Notes: generated by a model from the sequence alone, not told the origin. Shown: positions 10,081-22,820, counted from the first letter of the stretch. The stretch: 64,000 bases of DNA from Nicotiana tabacum (GCF_000715075.1 NC_134087.1:188387276-188451275), one strand, 5' to 3'. Made by a program: numbers and translations.

Positions 10081-13000
10081 TGTTAATACCCAATTTTTCC
10101 CTATATATATTTTTAATATATATAAATACTTTTAAAATAGCATATATGTATATATAAGCATTCATAAGCATTTTTATAATTTTTTCTATAATTTTAAAGG
10201 CTTCAAATTAATTTATTTCCTCCTTTTTTACTCATAAAATCTCCAATAATTATCCTTCAAATTATTTTTATGGTGATTTAGCCATCTAAATTCTATATTT
10301 ATGCTAAAATATTATTAAAATATTTTTTTGCATTTTTTATAATTGCATATATATTTTAAGCTAATTTGCATATATTTGCAATACTAGCCCTATTAATGCA
10401 TAATTACATTTATATGCATAAAATGATCTTCTATATTTTAAAATGTTACATAACTATTTTAAATCATTTTAGTACATGAAATTATTTTTTAGAAATCATT
10501 TATTGTTTATTATAAATTATATAAGGTTAAATTGGCTATTTAAAACATAGCCAAATTGTATTTCCATTTTAGCTTAAATTCAACTCAATAACCAGCCCAA
10601 TTCTTGATTAAATTACCCGACCCAGGCCCTAAATACACCTACCCGACCCAAGACCCCATCAGATCATGGCCGTTGATCTAAAAGATCAACAACCCTCATT
10701 AAAACTTGCCTTTTAAATTCCAAACGACCCCTCAACCCTAATTATTTTAACCCACCCGCCGCCCTAAGGTCCTCTCTGCTCTCAAAACACTCTCAAACTA
10801 ACCCTAATCTTCCAACGCCGACTTTCCATCTCCGGCCATCTCCGGTGACCTCTCATTGTCTCTTACGCCTCCAATGGCTTCTCTCATGCCATTCTTGCCT
10901 TCTCTAAGGTCCTCAAGGGCCCAGGGCCACGCCGACTTGCATCTAGGGTTCATCTCCTGCCTGTTCCTGGCTATTCCAGTGTGATTTCAAGCGGAATCAT
11001 TTTATATTTGCTACGATCCTTGGGATTCTAGACAGGCTTCTTCATCTCTATTCGAAACCCTATTTATTTTCTACATCTCCTAGATCTGTACATATCTAGG
11101 ACGATTTGAGTTTTTTTCTTGAATGTTTTACACTATCCTTGAGGTTCTTTACAAGAATCATGTGATTTCAAGTGTTTTTCATCTTCTTTTAAAACCAGGG
11201 TTTTCGGAACTTCTTTTTAAAACCTTGTCTAACTGATTCTTTCTGTTTAAACTTCTATTTCTTACGTATTTTGACTGATTCTATGAGTCTACTACATCTT
11301 AACTCGTTTATGTTGAAATCCCTAATTTTTAGGGTTCTTTCATTTGGTTTTGTGTATTACCATGACTGACCGGTCCTCGTTTTTGAGTTTATGTGATTTC
11401 TCGTGACTATCTTGCCTCGATATGTTTATACTGAGTTTCTTAGCCTGAACTTACACTGACTTTATGTGCTTGTGTTCATCTTGACTGTTCAAGACTTGAC
11501 TCTTTCTCACTGAATCAGTATTGTTTAACTTTCATGTTTGCTAGAGTTGTATGTCGACTCTTGACTATCCATGTCTTACTTTATTTATATGCTAAATGCT
11601 AACTCTTTTCATGACTTTCTCTTTGATTGATTCTGAATTCCCTGTTTCTTGGTTTGATTTGAAAACTTTCCTTTAAACCTTCGATTCTTACCTTCCTACT
11701 CAATGTGATTGATTTGCTTGCCTAAACTAACTTTCCCTTACCTTGTTTGCGTGGTTACTTGATTCTTACCGACTATCTCCTTAATTAGAATTTTCTGAAC
11801 CTAGACCTAATTGTTTACTCTATGCCTACTATGTTTGAATTATTTCCTTATATGTTATGCTCCAGTTACACATTGATTTCTTTCCTTATTTGCTACATGT
11901 TCTTACTATTTGAACTGATTCCCTTAATTAAGGGAGCATTCGTACTAATTTTTCTCTAATTGGTTCTGAATTCCATAATTACGGTACAATTGTGATTCTT
12001 ACCTTATTTTACCTAGTTTCGAAATACTATATATATGCTCTCTCATTAACAGTCAACACACACGAACACATTAGTTCAAACTCCCTTACACTCAAAAGTT
12101 TTCTGCTCTCTCTTTGGTTACTTGCTATTATTCTGAGTTAGTCGGCTGCAATCCAAGGTTAATTATTGTGCTCTCCTATTCTTCACTTTGTGTTTACTAT
12201 CTCTTTACTTATATGTTCTAATTTCAATTCAAGTCCCAAAACCAATATGTTTCGTTTATTGCTTCAGTTTATCATGTTTCTAATTTGTTTCTATCTATAG
12301 TTCTATTGTTCAACATGCATGCATTATTGCTTCATCTAGCATGCTAGTCTAACCCTCTTAGGGCCTTTCAGAACATGTTCTACCCCCTTAGTTGTCTGTC
12401 TCAACATGACTCTACCCTGTTTTGAATGCTTGTCTACTTGTTATCCAGTTTTGATATGCAAACTGATCTGTCACTTTAAATGGCTGATTCTATGATTGTT
12501 TCTGAAATTCCTACTGTGTTGGTACCACTAGCTATTCCTTAATCCCTTAAATCCCCACAAGAACTGTTATGCTCCTGTATCATATGTGCTCTATGTGTCC
12601 CCAAATCCCATTACCCCTATTTGTGGTTGTTGAACCTGCCTTGGTTCTATGTTCTTTGATTTTGTATGGACCTGTTTTGGATGATGTGTTTGGACTGTTG
12701 CTTATTACTCTACTCTCTTTTCGAAACTGTAATAACTCCTTCTGTTGTTTTCACAAGACTATTTCAAACAAGTCTCTTTTCAAACTATTTTCCTGCTTAA
12801 ATCTTTTCAAAACTATATCAAGCACTCTCACTCCACTCTTAGGTCCTTAAGTTCTGCCCCTTCAGTGTGTGACTGCCTTGGGATCCCTATGAGATCCTTC
12901 TGAACTCTGATACACTGGAGTTGTCTCTTCCACACTGCACTTAGTCAGTTCTGGTTATAAACGCTTGGTGTGAGCACTGCTCGAGGTCCTTGAGATCCTT

Positions 13001-14773
13001 AGAGAACTCTGACGCACCTAGACAATGATATTGTCTATGGAATTTGGCATTTGAGGCTATTAGAGGCTTGGGAAAATTATTTGGGCCTGCTTTAGGATCC
13101 TTATAGTGTAACTTCTTATTTTTCTTATCTACTTATGTAATTCATTCGATATTGGTCTGTAATAATTTGTTATAAACGAATATTGGGGTTGGCTAGTGAA
13201 AAGGGGAGGGTAGTCATATATGTTATCAATATCAATGGGTAAAAAACATGCTTTAGGTTTATATTTTCTGTATGTGCATTAGAATTCATGTTTAGGACCA
13301 ATACATGCAAAGCATATCATGCATTAGATACCATGCTCCTAGGTTTCATGTGTACTATTTTCAACATCTCATTTTGACATCTTTTTATCACTTAGAAATC
13401 ATGTTTCTAGGATAAACGACAACATTAAAAATAAGCTATTACTTATGCATATTTTAAAATCATGCTATGTATTTAGAAATCCTGCTTTCGGAATTCTGCA
13501 TATAAACCATTCGGAATTCTGCATATAAACCATTCTGAACCTTATATGTGCATATTAGATACCATGTTCAGGATCTCGTTCATACTCGCTCAGTCACATC
13601 TAGTTAAACTACTGATATATGAAAAGGGTATAAAACAGTCTCCCGACTAATTATCCTATTTAAACAAATTAGTATTAACCATGTATCTTTGTAACATTTA
13701 GACAACATGCTCTTAGGCAAAAATGACTTCTGAACTTCTAATGGTTCCGGTAACCGTTGTGCACTGTCCCACGCCTAGGCAAGTCTTAGGTAATTAACTC
13801 TTATAAAAAAAACTAGAAACTGCTCCTCTGTGTTTACTACTTAATGATTGACAGGCTTAAAATCAGTAAGCTAACTGATTAGGGCCCCTGCTTCTGAGCT
13901 CATAAAATAAAACTACCTATCTTCTATGTTTTTACATTCACTTAGACATCATACCTTAGGATCTTGTTTAATAATACTGCCTGTATTTGTGTTTGAGTCG
14001 TGCTGCTTATGTGCATTATTTGTGGAGGTAAACCTGAGCCTCTAATTGCATCTTTTCTGCCTTATGTGCTAAAGTCCTATTTGTTCTTGCATGTCGCCTA
14101 GTATTTTCTCCTTTGAAACCTTAGGCAGTCTGTCTAGGACTACCTGTAGGTAGAGGCCCTGATTTCCTCCAGGACTATTAAGAAGGGATGGGTAATAGCA
14201 CGCAATAGAGATCGTTGAATAACACTCAGCCTTAATAACCGCTAAGGGATGGGGAGGGTAGATATGGATATGATGACTACGCGTTAATGCCACATGTAGC
14301 CCCTCATTGAGGAGTATTTACCAGGCATTGCTTGGGGTAATCCTGTAGGCTAACCAACCTAGGACCCCTCCTTTCCCAAATTTCTCTTGTTTAAACCTTT
14401 TATGTGTACACAACTTGTTCAAATCCTTTGTCTCATTATTTGAGTCATGTAATGTCCAAAACCTGCAATTATTTTTTTCAACTATTTATTTATTAATGGA
14501 CTAGTTCAAAAGTATAAGTTCGGTCGGGACCCACCGTTGTGGACCGAGAGGAGTGCCTAACACCTTCCCCTCAAGATTATTTCTATCCCTTACCCTAAAT
14601 CTCTGGTAATGCAAACCAATTCAAGAGTTAACCGCTCTGGGTGCCCTAATGCACCATAATCCATTAGGTGGCGACTCTTCAAATAACCAATTCCCAAAAG
14701 GAAATGAGTTATTACCCCCATGTAATGTCGAAACCCAGATTTCTCTCCATGGAGGGAAAAAGGGGGCACGACA
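10081..14773 (+). mobile_element. Solo LTR B1, 4,693 bp, Ogre/Tat-type family B
   Basis: It starts TGTTAATACCC and ends GGGGGCACGACA, with a perfect 5-bp duplication ATTAA on both sides and no internal region, so it is a solo LTR left by LTR-LTR recombination. It is the same family as the minus-strand LTR B2 (40,034-63,513), which starts TGTTGATACCC and ends GGGGGCCCGACA. Near the 3' end it has CCTAACACCTTCCC and TGGCGACTCT (14,669-14,678), motifs shared with LTR A. A small tandem duplication (GGAATTCTGCATATAAACCA) sits at about 13,490-13,535. No convincing ORF; the few open frames are short and unsupported. Confidence 0.92.
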
Positions 14774-14778
14774 ATTAA
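14774..14778. repeat. Target site duplication ATTAA, right of solo LTR B1
   Basis: Second copy of the 5-bp duplication; the interrupted antisense ORF resumes here. Confidence 0.93.
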
Positions 14779-16990
14779 ACTTGCACGCCGGGCTAGTAAA
14801 GCCCCATTCTTGAGCGTTGATGAAGATCGGGATCGAGGTTGGCTAGGCCGATTTGTCCGAGTAAGGACCTCAGACCTGATCCCAGCCAAACACATGTCGT
14901 TCCCCGAGAAGTGGAACACAAAACGTAAGTAAAATTTCATTTTTCCCAAGATTTTATTTTTTACTCTCTTTTCCCTCTTTCTTATCGGTGTTTTGGTGGC
15001 GATGCATCTGTTGCTCGGGTCCCGAATGCGATACCTCGACTCAAGGAGTGGGTCGAGGGCATTATTGCACAAAAACCATATTCCGAACGTGCATGGCGCG
15101 AGCTCTCGAAAAGCTGGTAGGAGGCTCGTTCTCACGGTGAGATTACTCTTTTGAGTGAACAACACTTGGTTTTTCTCCTGCTGCTGAGTTCTTACTCATT
15201 TATTTTTCTTTTTTATTTGCAGGTCTTTCCAAGGATGTTTCCATGAGGCCTCCATCTGGTGACGAGGATTTACCTACCGAGTCCCTTGCTCCGAGGCAGG
15301 GTGAGGATAATAAGAGAAAAAGGCTCCTAGTTCTCCAAACTCAAAGAATAAAAAACTGAGAAGGAGGTTGGTGCGCAAATCCAAAGAAAGCACCAATGCT
15401 TGGGAGCTCCTATCGAACTCACTCCATCAACTGAGGGATAAGTCTGAAGAGGAAGAAAAAGCTTCCCAATAGGTTGCTTGCGAGCGAGACAACACCTAAC
15501 TGCCTCAAACTAGGGAGGAGGGGAGAGGGGGGGAGAGGGCGATGAGGGGGAAGTGGCTGAGGCCATTTTTCCCCTAGCCAAGGAGGCCGACAAGGAGACC
15601 GCGACTAGTGTTTCTCGGGCAAAGGATAATGCCCCTAAGGATGGACTTGGGGTGATAGATCTCTCCACATCGCCTTTATTTACTGACTCCATGATCAACA
15701 AGGCCCAAACACTGAAAGGACACCCAAATGAGGGGCCCAAATGGAGACAGTACCCTTTCACAACTTTTTTGATGGTTTAGATTCTACCGCCTCGGAGGAC
15801 ATCACCGGGATGGGTGACTTACTGGTACAAAAGAAGAGTCCGTTAGGAACCAGTGGGCCTTCTTCATGTCTGAAACTAGCAAATTGCTTCCCAGCTCCGA
15901 GTGCAGATCCTGACCGAAAGTGGTCAATTATTATGTCTATTCTGGATGATGCCCGAGTCCTCTATGCTCCCGTGGGGGTTGCAAGTTATCTTCTATGCCT
16001 AGTGGCCGAAGAGGATCAAGCAAAGATGAACGATATGGACGCGCCCTGCCTGTTCAACAAAGACCAACATGCATTAAATTGGGTAACTTTGAATGCCTCT
16101 TGATAACTTTTATTATGTACTTAGATTAAGTCATAAAAAATTGTAACTCTTTCCTTTGTGTTTGTAGGCCTCGGTGATTCATCACGAGACTTTTCTCCAA
16201 TATTGAGAAGATTTAACCCAACATGAGGCCGAGACCCAGGGCTTATTGAGAAGAAGGATGCTTGCAAACTTCTCTGTGAGCAATGTGAGCGGGAGGTCAA
16301 GAAACTCCAAGCTGAGTTAGAGGCGGTTCGAAAGGAGCATGCCAACCTGGTTGAGCAGGTAATGAGAGCTTTTGAGGTTAGTGACGATGAGTCAGATACG
16401 GTGGCTAATGATCCGAACCCAAAGGTCCAACAGAAGTTTGACTAGATCGGATAGCTCCGGGCAGAGGTGGATGCGGTAAAGGTCGAGGCCGAAGAATAGA
16501 AAAAGAACATGGACTGCCTGACCTCAAAGAAGGATACCGCCCAGGCACAACTGGCTTTGGCTGAGATCTAACTTCGAGCCATAAAGGAAAAGTCTTGGTG
16601 CAAGTTAAGAAAATCGAGGTCCCAACTAAATTTGGCCATCTCCGATCGAGAGGATCTGGCCAAGGAGCTTGAAACAGTCAAGTCGAAGGCAATAGTAATT
16701 AAAGTTGATGCCGACGAGATGGTGGCCTTTTATAAGGTTGATGCCAAGGTGGCTTAGGTTCGAGCAAAGGAAATCAGTAAGCACGCAAAGCGACAATATC
16801 GAAGAGAGGATCTCGAGGAAATTCACGCTCGAGGTTTAGATTTATCGGTTGAAATCGAGAGTGCTAAGATGCTCTAAGTTGAGGCTAAAAGGTTGGCTTA
16901 TCCCGAGGATGATATTTACTCTAAGGGTTTAAGTGAGTCCAAAGGGGGAGGAGATCCCGAGGGTGACGAGGCGGCCCCCAGCGAAGACTA

Positions 16991-18199
16991 GGCCACTTAG
17001 GCTCTTTGTAAATGTTTTTTGTTTTTTAATTTTCATTTTACCCTTTGGTTGAGGCTATTTGGACTCAGTAAAGAATTTGCATCGAGGCCGTTTTGGCCCT
17101 TGTAAGAACTTTTTGATATGTATATAAAGCCTTTTTTCCCTTCAGCAATTTCTATGTTCTTTGATTTGTAATTTATATTTTCAAAGATTTAAATGCCTTA
17201 GCATGAAATAGTTAGGTTATGCTCGGAGTTTCGAACAAGTCTTTCCTTCAATATTATTTTGTTTTTAAGGCATCGTGGGGTTTTAGTGTGGCTGAAATTT
17301 TTTCCCCAAATACTTATACTTTCTTAGATTATAGTTTGCCGAGGGTTGCTTTTAGAACGGGTAAATATGTTTTAAGGCCTTGTTGTTTTTGTTACGGTGC
17401 TCGGACGTCTCTGAGCCGTTTTAATTTGGCCATAGCCTTTTTAAATCGGGTGTTTCCTAGTGGGCTGGTCACCCCGAGTTATCCGGGCTTGCCTAGGATA
17501 ACTGTCCCCAAGTAGGGATGGCTGTAGCTTTTAAAATTTGGGGTCTTTGCCTAATAGGTCTTGTGCCCCCGAGTTCCGAAAGCCCGGACCATCCGAGTTT
17601 GTTTTCGGATGGTAGTCCTAGAGTTAGAGTGATTGCTCAAACTCGAATTAAGGTGTCCCTTGGGCTTGACACCTTTAGGGGATCGGACGTAGGAAATTGC
17701 TTGAGAAATGCAAGAAATATTTTTAAAAGGACAAGTTATTTATCCGTAAGGAAGAGACTTCTTTTTTTTCTTGTGCAAAATAGTTATACATGTGTACATG
17801 ATTTGTTCCAGGGCTCGAGCAGTCTATGCGGGTACGGTTCATTTGACCATTTGGCCCTTACAATAAATCTTGTCTATCAAGATCCTTTAATTACAAAGTT
17901 TCTTTCCTTTCCAAAGTCAATATCCATGGGCAATGCCTCCCAATATTCGAGGTTGATTATAGAGAGAAGCCTCAGATACTGTTGATGCAATCTTTAACAC
18001 CGGTTCATGACCGGCCTCGTATTCTAAGTTAGCATGATGCACAGTTGCCTCATTAAAAACATTGCCGGAAAACCCATTTGGGATAAAACTTGTTCAAGGG
18101 AAAAAGAGTGCAACGCCTGCTTTCAGACCTAAAAATTTGTATCGCTTCTTGTTGGTTACATGCAAGTGTTAGTTCAAAAATAAGTAAAAAAGGGAATGC
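16991..18199. other. Tail-to-tail spacer between antisense ORF and pol of element C
   Basis: Non-coding DNA where the plus-strand extra ORF and minus-strand pol converge. It includes a stretch at 18,046-18,126 (GCCTCATTAAAAAC, then GGAAAACCC and GGGAAAAAGAGTGCA) that recurs at the same structural position in element F (35,034-35,127). The ORFs in this stretch look accidental. Confidence 0.6.
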
Positions 18200-19300
18200 A
18201 TGGGGTCGTACCTTAGCAGTAGTATCACTTCAAGTGGGTTAAGGTCTAGTTATTCGGTAGTCGTTCACCGTTCATTGCCCCTAGTTTGTACAATCCTTTT
18301 TTGGGGATCTCGAGAATTTGGTATGGTCCTTCCTAGTTCGGCCCCAGCTTCCTTTCGTTCGGGTTCCGAGTTTTCAGTGTGACCTTACTTAGTACAAAGT
18401 CCCCGATATTAAAGTGACAAAAGGTTGGCCCTTCGATTGTAATATCTTTCAATCCACTGTTTTAAGGTGGCCAACTGGACGAGGGCGACTTCACGCCTTT
18501 CATCTAATAGCTCCAGGTTCGTACTCACGACCTCATCATTCGATTCTTTGTTGCATATCAGAATCTAATACTTGGTTCACCCACTTTGACTGGTATTAGA
18601 GCTTCAGCACCGTATACTAGCGAGAAAGGGGTGGCCCCGGTACTGGACTTCGAGGTTGTACGGTGTGCCCATAGGACTTCAGGTAGGATTTCTTTCCATT
18701 TTCCTTTGGCACCGGTTAACCTTTTTTTGAGGTTTTGGAGTATGGTTTTGTTGGTCGATTTTGCTTGTCCGTTCCTACTAGGGTGATAAGGTGTTGACAG
18801 GATCCTTTTGATCTTACGGTCTTCTAGAAATTTGGTCACTTTGTTGCCAATAAATTATTTCCTATTGTCGCACACGATTTCAGACGGCATTCCGAATCGA
18901 CATATGATGTGGTCCCAAATGAAATCGATGACTTACTTCTCCTTGACCTTCTCGTATGCCTAGGCTTCCACACACTTAGAAAAAATAGTCAGTCATAAAC
19001 TATATAAATTAAGCCTTACCAGGTGCCCATGGAAGAGGGCCAACCATGTCCATTCCCCAATTCATGAATGGCCATAGTGACAAGACCGAATGCTGCAGCT
19101 TCCCGGTTTGGTGAATCATCGGAGCATGTCTTTGGCATTCATCACATTTTAATACGAACTCCTTCGCATCTTTTTCCATGTCGATCCAGTAATAGCCAGC
19201 TCTGATTAACTTTCAAACCAATGATTTGGCGCCTGAATGATTTCCGCAGGTGCCCTCGTGGACTTCCCTTAGAACATACTCGGTATCTCATGGTCCTAGA
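18200..19300 (-). pseudogene. Integrase remnant of element C
   Basis: On the minus strand an H2C2-type zinc-binding region is recognisable at about 19,150-19,030 (CDECQRHAPMIHQ). The catalytic core has RKIKRILSTPYHPS and NGQAKSTNKT (18,839-18,558), followed by AHRTTSKSSTGATPFSLVYG. The residue that is normally the catalytic Glu in the GQAEST motif is Lys, codon 18,759-18,761. The C-terminal part, to about 18,200, has several stops. The enzyme would join element DNA to the chromosome; this copy cannot. The TGATPFSLVYGAEALIPV phrase is typical of Tat/Athila-group integrases. Confidence 0.85.
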
Positions 19301-19514
19301 CATATTGCTAGTGGGACATTGAACGTTCTTCTAAACAAGGTTCCGTTTTCGGATAAGCTGAATCGGGCTACCTTTGTGCGCAGGATCCTTGATTCTTTTG
19401 GATAGAGGGCAGTTTTCCTGTCTTCAAATATTTTACATATTTGTTTGTCCAATCCCATGTCAAACTTGTAGAGTTTATGTCAGCGTGACCTTCTTCCACT
19501 ACCGATCTCATAAG

Positions 19515-20080
19515 TTATACGACTGCCTCCGAGTTGATCTTGTCGTCTTTGACCGACGATCCTACATTTGCAAGGGCATCGATTTTGCTATTTTGATCCC
19601 GAGGTACGTGCTGCAAAGTCCACTCTTTGAACCGATGTAATGTTACCTGCAACTTATCTAGGTACCTTTGCATTGATTCTTCTCTAACTTTGAATGTCCC
19701 ATTAACTTGGTTCAACACAAGGAGGGAGTTAGACTTAGCTCCGATCACCTCTGCCCCCAATATTTTGGCTAGTTCGAGACCTGCAATCATGGCCTCATAT
19801 TCGGCCTCATTGTTAGTCAATTTCATAGTTTTAATAGATTGTCTAACTACATTGCCTGTGGGTGGCTTCAATACGATGCCAATTCCGGACCCTTTTGCGT
19901 TCGAGGCGCCGTCTGTAAAGAGGGTCCAGATTCCTAAAGACATCCCTGAGTTTACCAATAACTCTCTTTCGAACTCGGGTATTAGGGCCGGCATAAAGTC
20001 GATCATGATATCTGCCAAAATTTGAGATTTAATGGCTGTCTGTGGTCGATACTCAATATCGTACCCACTGATTTCCACGG
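19515..20080 (-). pseudogene. RNase H domain remnant of element C
   Basis: An open stretch of 187 codons on the minus strand. It contains LFTDGASNAKGSGIGIVL, NNEAEYEAMIAGLELAK and HVPRDQNSKIDALANVGSS, the core acidic-residue motifs of the RNase H found after RT in Tat-group elements. The domain itself looks fairly intact, but it sits between broken RT and integrase parts. It would remove the RNA strand during reverse transcription. Confidence 0.88.
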
Positions 20081-20259
20081 CCCCATTTGGCCAATCGTCC
20101 CGAGGGTTCGGATTTATGCATTATATTTTGCAATGGGTAAATAGTCACAACACATATAGGATGACACTGAAAATATGGTTTCAGTTTGCTAGAGGCGCTT
20201 AACAAAGCGAGCGCCAATTTTTTTAGGTGAGGGTACATAGTTTCGTCCTCACCCAAGGT

Positions 20260-21405
20260 TCTGCTAAAATTGTAAATTGGAAATTGTGTACCTTGCTCTT
20301 CCCAAACTGGGACTCCACTTACCGCTATCTCCTACACTGCCAAGTGCAGGTGTAGTTGTTCGTCTACCTTCGGGGTATGAAGCAGTAGTGGGCTTGATAG
20401 TTATTGCTTGAGTTCTTCTAAGGCCTGTCGACATTCCGGGGCCCATGAGAAGTTTTTTTTCTTCTTCAGTAGTGAGAAACATTGGTGGCTCTATATTGAA
20501 GGACCTCGAGATGAATCGCTCTAGGGAGGCAATGCGCCCGATTAGCCTTTGCACAGCCTTCACGTTGTCCACCACCGTGATATCCTCGATAGCTTTGATC
20601 TTGTCGGGGTTGATCTTGATTCCCAGTTGGATACCATGAACCCAAGAAATTTTCCTGAACTGACTCTGAATGCACATTTCTCTGGATTCAGCTTCATATT
20701 GTACTTCTTCAATACGCTGAAGGGTTTCCTGCAAATGCTTTAAATGGTCCTCTGCTCATAGGGACTTAACCAACATATCGTTAATGTAAACTTCCATGGA
20801 TTTCCCTATTTGTTCTTTGAACATTCGTTTACTATGCATTGATAAGTTGCATCGGCCTTTTTAAATCGAATGGCATTACATTATAGCAGTATGTTCCTCA
20901 CTTAGTGATGAAGGAGGTTTTTTCATGATCATTTGGGTTTATCCATATTTGGTTGTACCTAGAATAGGCGTCGAGAATATTAGATACACTGAACTTGTGG
21001 CTAATAAGCTACATATGCTTGTGTTTAAATCCTTGGGATATGCCTTATTTAAATCCTTATAGTCTACACATATACTTAATTTGTTCACTTTTTAGGGACT
21101 ACCACTACGTTTGCTAACCATTTCGAATATTTCACCTCCCGAATGGACTTTATTTTAAGGAGTTTATATACCTCATCTTTGATGAAAGCATGCTTGATCT
21201 CGGATTGGGGTCTCCTCTTCTGCTTGACCGGGTGGAATTTCGGATCCAGGCTTAGCTTGTGAGTGGTAATCTCCGGTGGAATCTTTGTCATATCAAGAAA
21301 GGACCAAGCGAAACAATTTATGTTAGCTATAGGAAATTGAATGAGTTTTTTCCCGAGATTGGGGGCTAACCCCGGTACCTTCCAATTGGGTAGATGTTCG
21401 ATCAA
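20260..21405 (-). pseudogene. Reverse transcriptase remnant of element C
   Basis: The minus-strand reading begins with the RT entry (HKLSLDPKFHPVKQKRR, then YSKWLANVVVVPKK, 21,405-21,085). It continues through broken frames and includes the active-site box at 20,788-20,777, which reads YIND where the family has Y-x-D-D. After this comes the RT thumb region (ETLQRIEEVQYEAESR, 20,734 onward). Multiple frame changes make it non-functional. Confidence 0.85.
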
Positions 21406-21549
21406 TGTGGCTTACTCCAGATCCTCGACGGTTGATTTGGTGGTGTCGGAATCATCAGGGGCAATAAAAGATCTGGGAACCCGTAATCATTGTCTTCACC
21501 AGTCCCCTATTTATCCGATTGGATCGTGGCCAATGTCGATAATTGCTAT

Positions 21550-22020
21550 TTAGCCTCTTGCTTTATATCCAAACTCGTTCCCTTTGATGTTTCTAGTGTT
21601 GATACCGGGATCACTTCTTCGACTGCAAACATTTCCTTTGCGGCTGGTTGTTCCCATAGATTGTTTTGATCCCTCCTAGCGTTGGGAATTTTAACACTTG
21701 GTGAAGAGTCAAGGGTACTGCCCTCATGTTGTGGATCCATGGCCTCCCAAACAGGGCATCTTATAATTATATAATAATATAAAATAGTTGTACCTCATGT
21801 CTCCTTCGATCACATAAAACTTGGTTTCCTGGATGGTCCTGGCGGCATTCACCGGTAATGTTATCTCTTCCTTAGTGGTTTCATATGCCATGTTGAATCC
21901 GTTCAGAACCTGGATAGTAGGCACAATTTGATCTTGTAGGCCGAGCTGTTCTATGACCCTCGATCAAATGATGTTGGTCGAGCTACCTAGATCAATTAAC
22001 ATACGTTTAACTCAAGATTT
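21550..22020 (-). pseudogene. Aspartic protease remnant of element C
   Basis: On the minus strand a DLGSS motif (about 21,994-21,980, a variant of the D-T/S-G active site) is followed by VPTIQVLNGFNMAYETTKEE and ETKFYVIEGDMRYN (21,924-21,724), characteristic of the protease region of Tat-group elements. The rest is frameshifted. It would cut the gag-pol polyprotein. Confidence 0.75.
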
Positions 22021-22299
22021 ATTTATGAGTACAGATACTACCAACGCACCGTTGTGGGGCTGCAGGATCCCTTCTGCACCCTCGTCGTTGAAAGGCAAGG
22101 TTCCTTCTGGTATGTAATCTCGAGTCCGCTTTTCCCTTATGATGAATACTTTTGTGTGCTATATCATTGGTCCTTGAGGAACATCGATCCCTCTGATGAC
22201 CATGTTAATGACATGTTAAGGTTCTTCTTGTTCATCATGTTTATTAGAATACGTATTTTAGAAATGATTCTTGGCTCGGTCGCTCAGGAATTCTTGAAG

Positions 22300-22820
22300 G
22301 TGCCTGTTATTGAATAAATGGGCTACCTCCTCCCTCAAATGTCGGCAATCCTCTATTATGTGGCCGTGAGTGCTATGATATTTGCACATCAAGTTTGGAT
22401 CCCTTTAAGCTGGGTTGGATTGTAGAGGTCGAGCCATTTGGTGTCTTTGCTGCATCCGATAGTTGATACAATGGCGGCAACATCAACGTTAAAGTTATAT
22501 TACGATAAGCTCGGTGCTTCCTTAGACTCGATAGGCCTCTCGAAACCGTTCTTGCTCATGAGTCCCCGGTTACTTTGACCTCGGTCACTTCTTCTTTCGC
22601 TTCACATAAAATTCTGCTCGGATCTACTGCTTCTTCGATCTCTATTATAAGGATGATACTGATCCTTTTCAACTTTGGTTCATAGTCGATATCTCTCTTG
22701 ACTTTGTCGATGGGTCTAACAGGATAAACTTACCCCGAAGGAGCCCCGAGTTGGTCATTTTTTACTTTGATTTTTGATTGATATCGGTTATGTACATCGG
22801 CCCAAGTGATAGCCGGATCG
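22300..22820 (-). pseudogene. Gag C-terminal remnant of element C with zinc knuckle
   Basis: The minus strand encodes a basic Arg/Ser/Asn-rich stretch, then RGLMSKNGFERPIESKEAPS and, after frame changes, a knuckle CKYHSTHGHIIEDC of the C-x2-H-x4-H-x4-C form at about 22,390-22,345. The N-terminal half of gag is missing: sequence at 22,820 switches abruptly to LTR E. Gag would form the particle and bind RNA. Confidence 0.75.

Larger units (their letters stand above)
9559..16990 (+). pseudogene. Antisense additional ORF of element C, spliced and interrupted by solo LTR B1
   Basis: The ATG at 9559 starts MAKTSKTVPQKEVASTSRP. Reading continues past a break near 9851 to GGLI at 10,080, is cut by solo LTR B1, and resumes exactly at 14,774 in a matching frame (KLARRASKAPFLSVDEDRD). 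A donor GTAAGT follows at 14,925; another exon of about 15,012-15,136 ends at GTGAGA; a further exon begins after TTTGCAG at 15,222. The C-terminal part, about 16,180-16,980, is a long charged coiled coil (VKKLQAELEAVRKEHANLVE) ending in an acidic tail. At least five nonsense codons lie in the coiled-coil part, and there is a frameshift near 15,741-15,780. The protein type is the antisense extra ORF of Tat elements; its function is unknown. Confidence 0.75.
6000..22820 (-). mobile_element. Element C: decayed Ty3/gypsy Tat-group retrotransposon with antisense extra ORF
   Basis: Read on the minus strand from right to left: gag C-terminus (22,820-22,300), protease (about 22,020-21,550), RT (about 21,405-20,260), RNase H (20,080-19,515), integrase (about 19,300-18,200), a spacer, an additional ORF on the opposite strand (16,990-9559), a polypurine tract and the 3' LTR starting at 9267. 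Extra ORFs in sense or antisense orientation are an established feature of Tat-group elements. The 5' LTR and gag N-terminus are lost at 22,820, where a truncated LTR E abuts. Two other LTRs (E and B1) are inserted in it. Confidence 0.85.
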
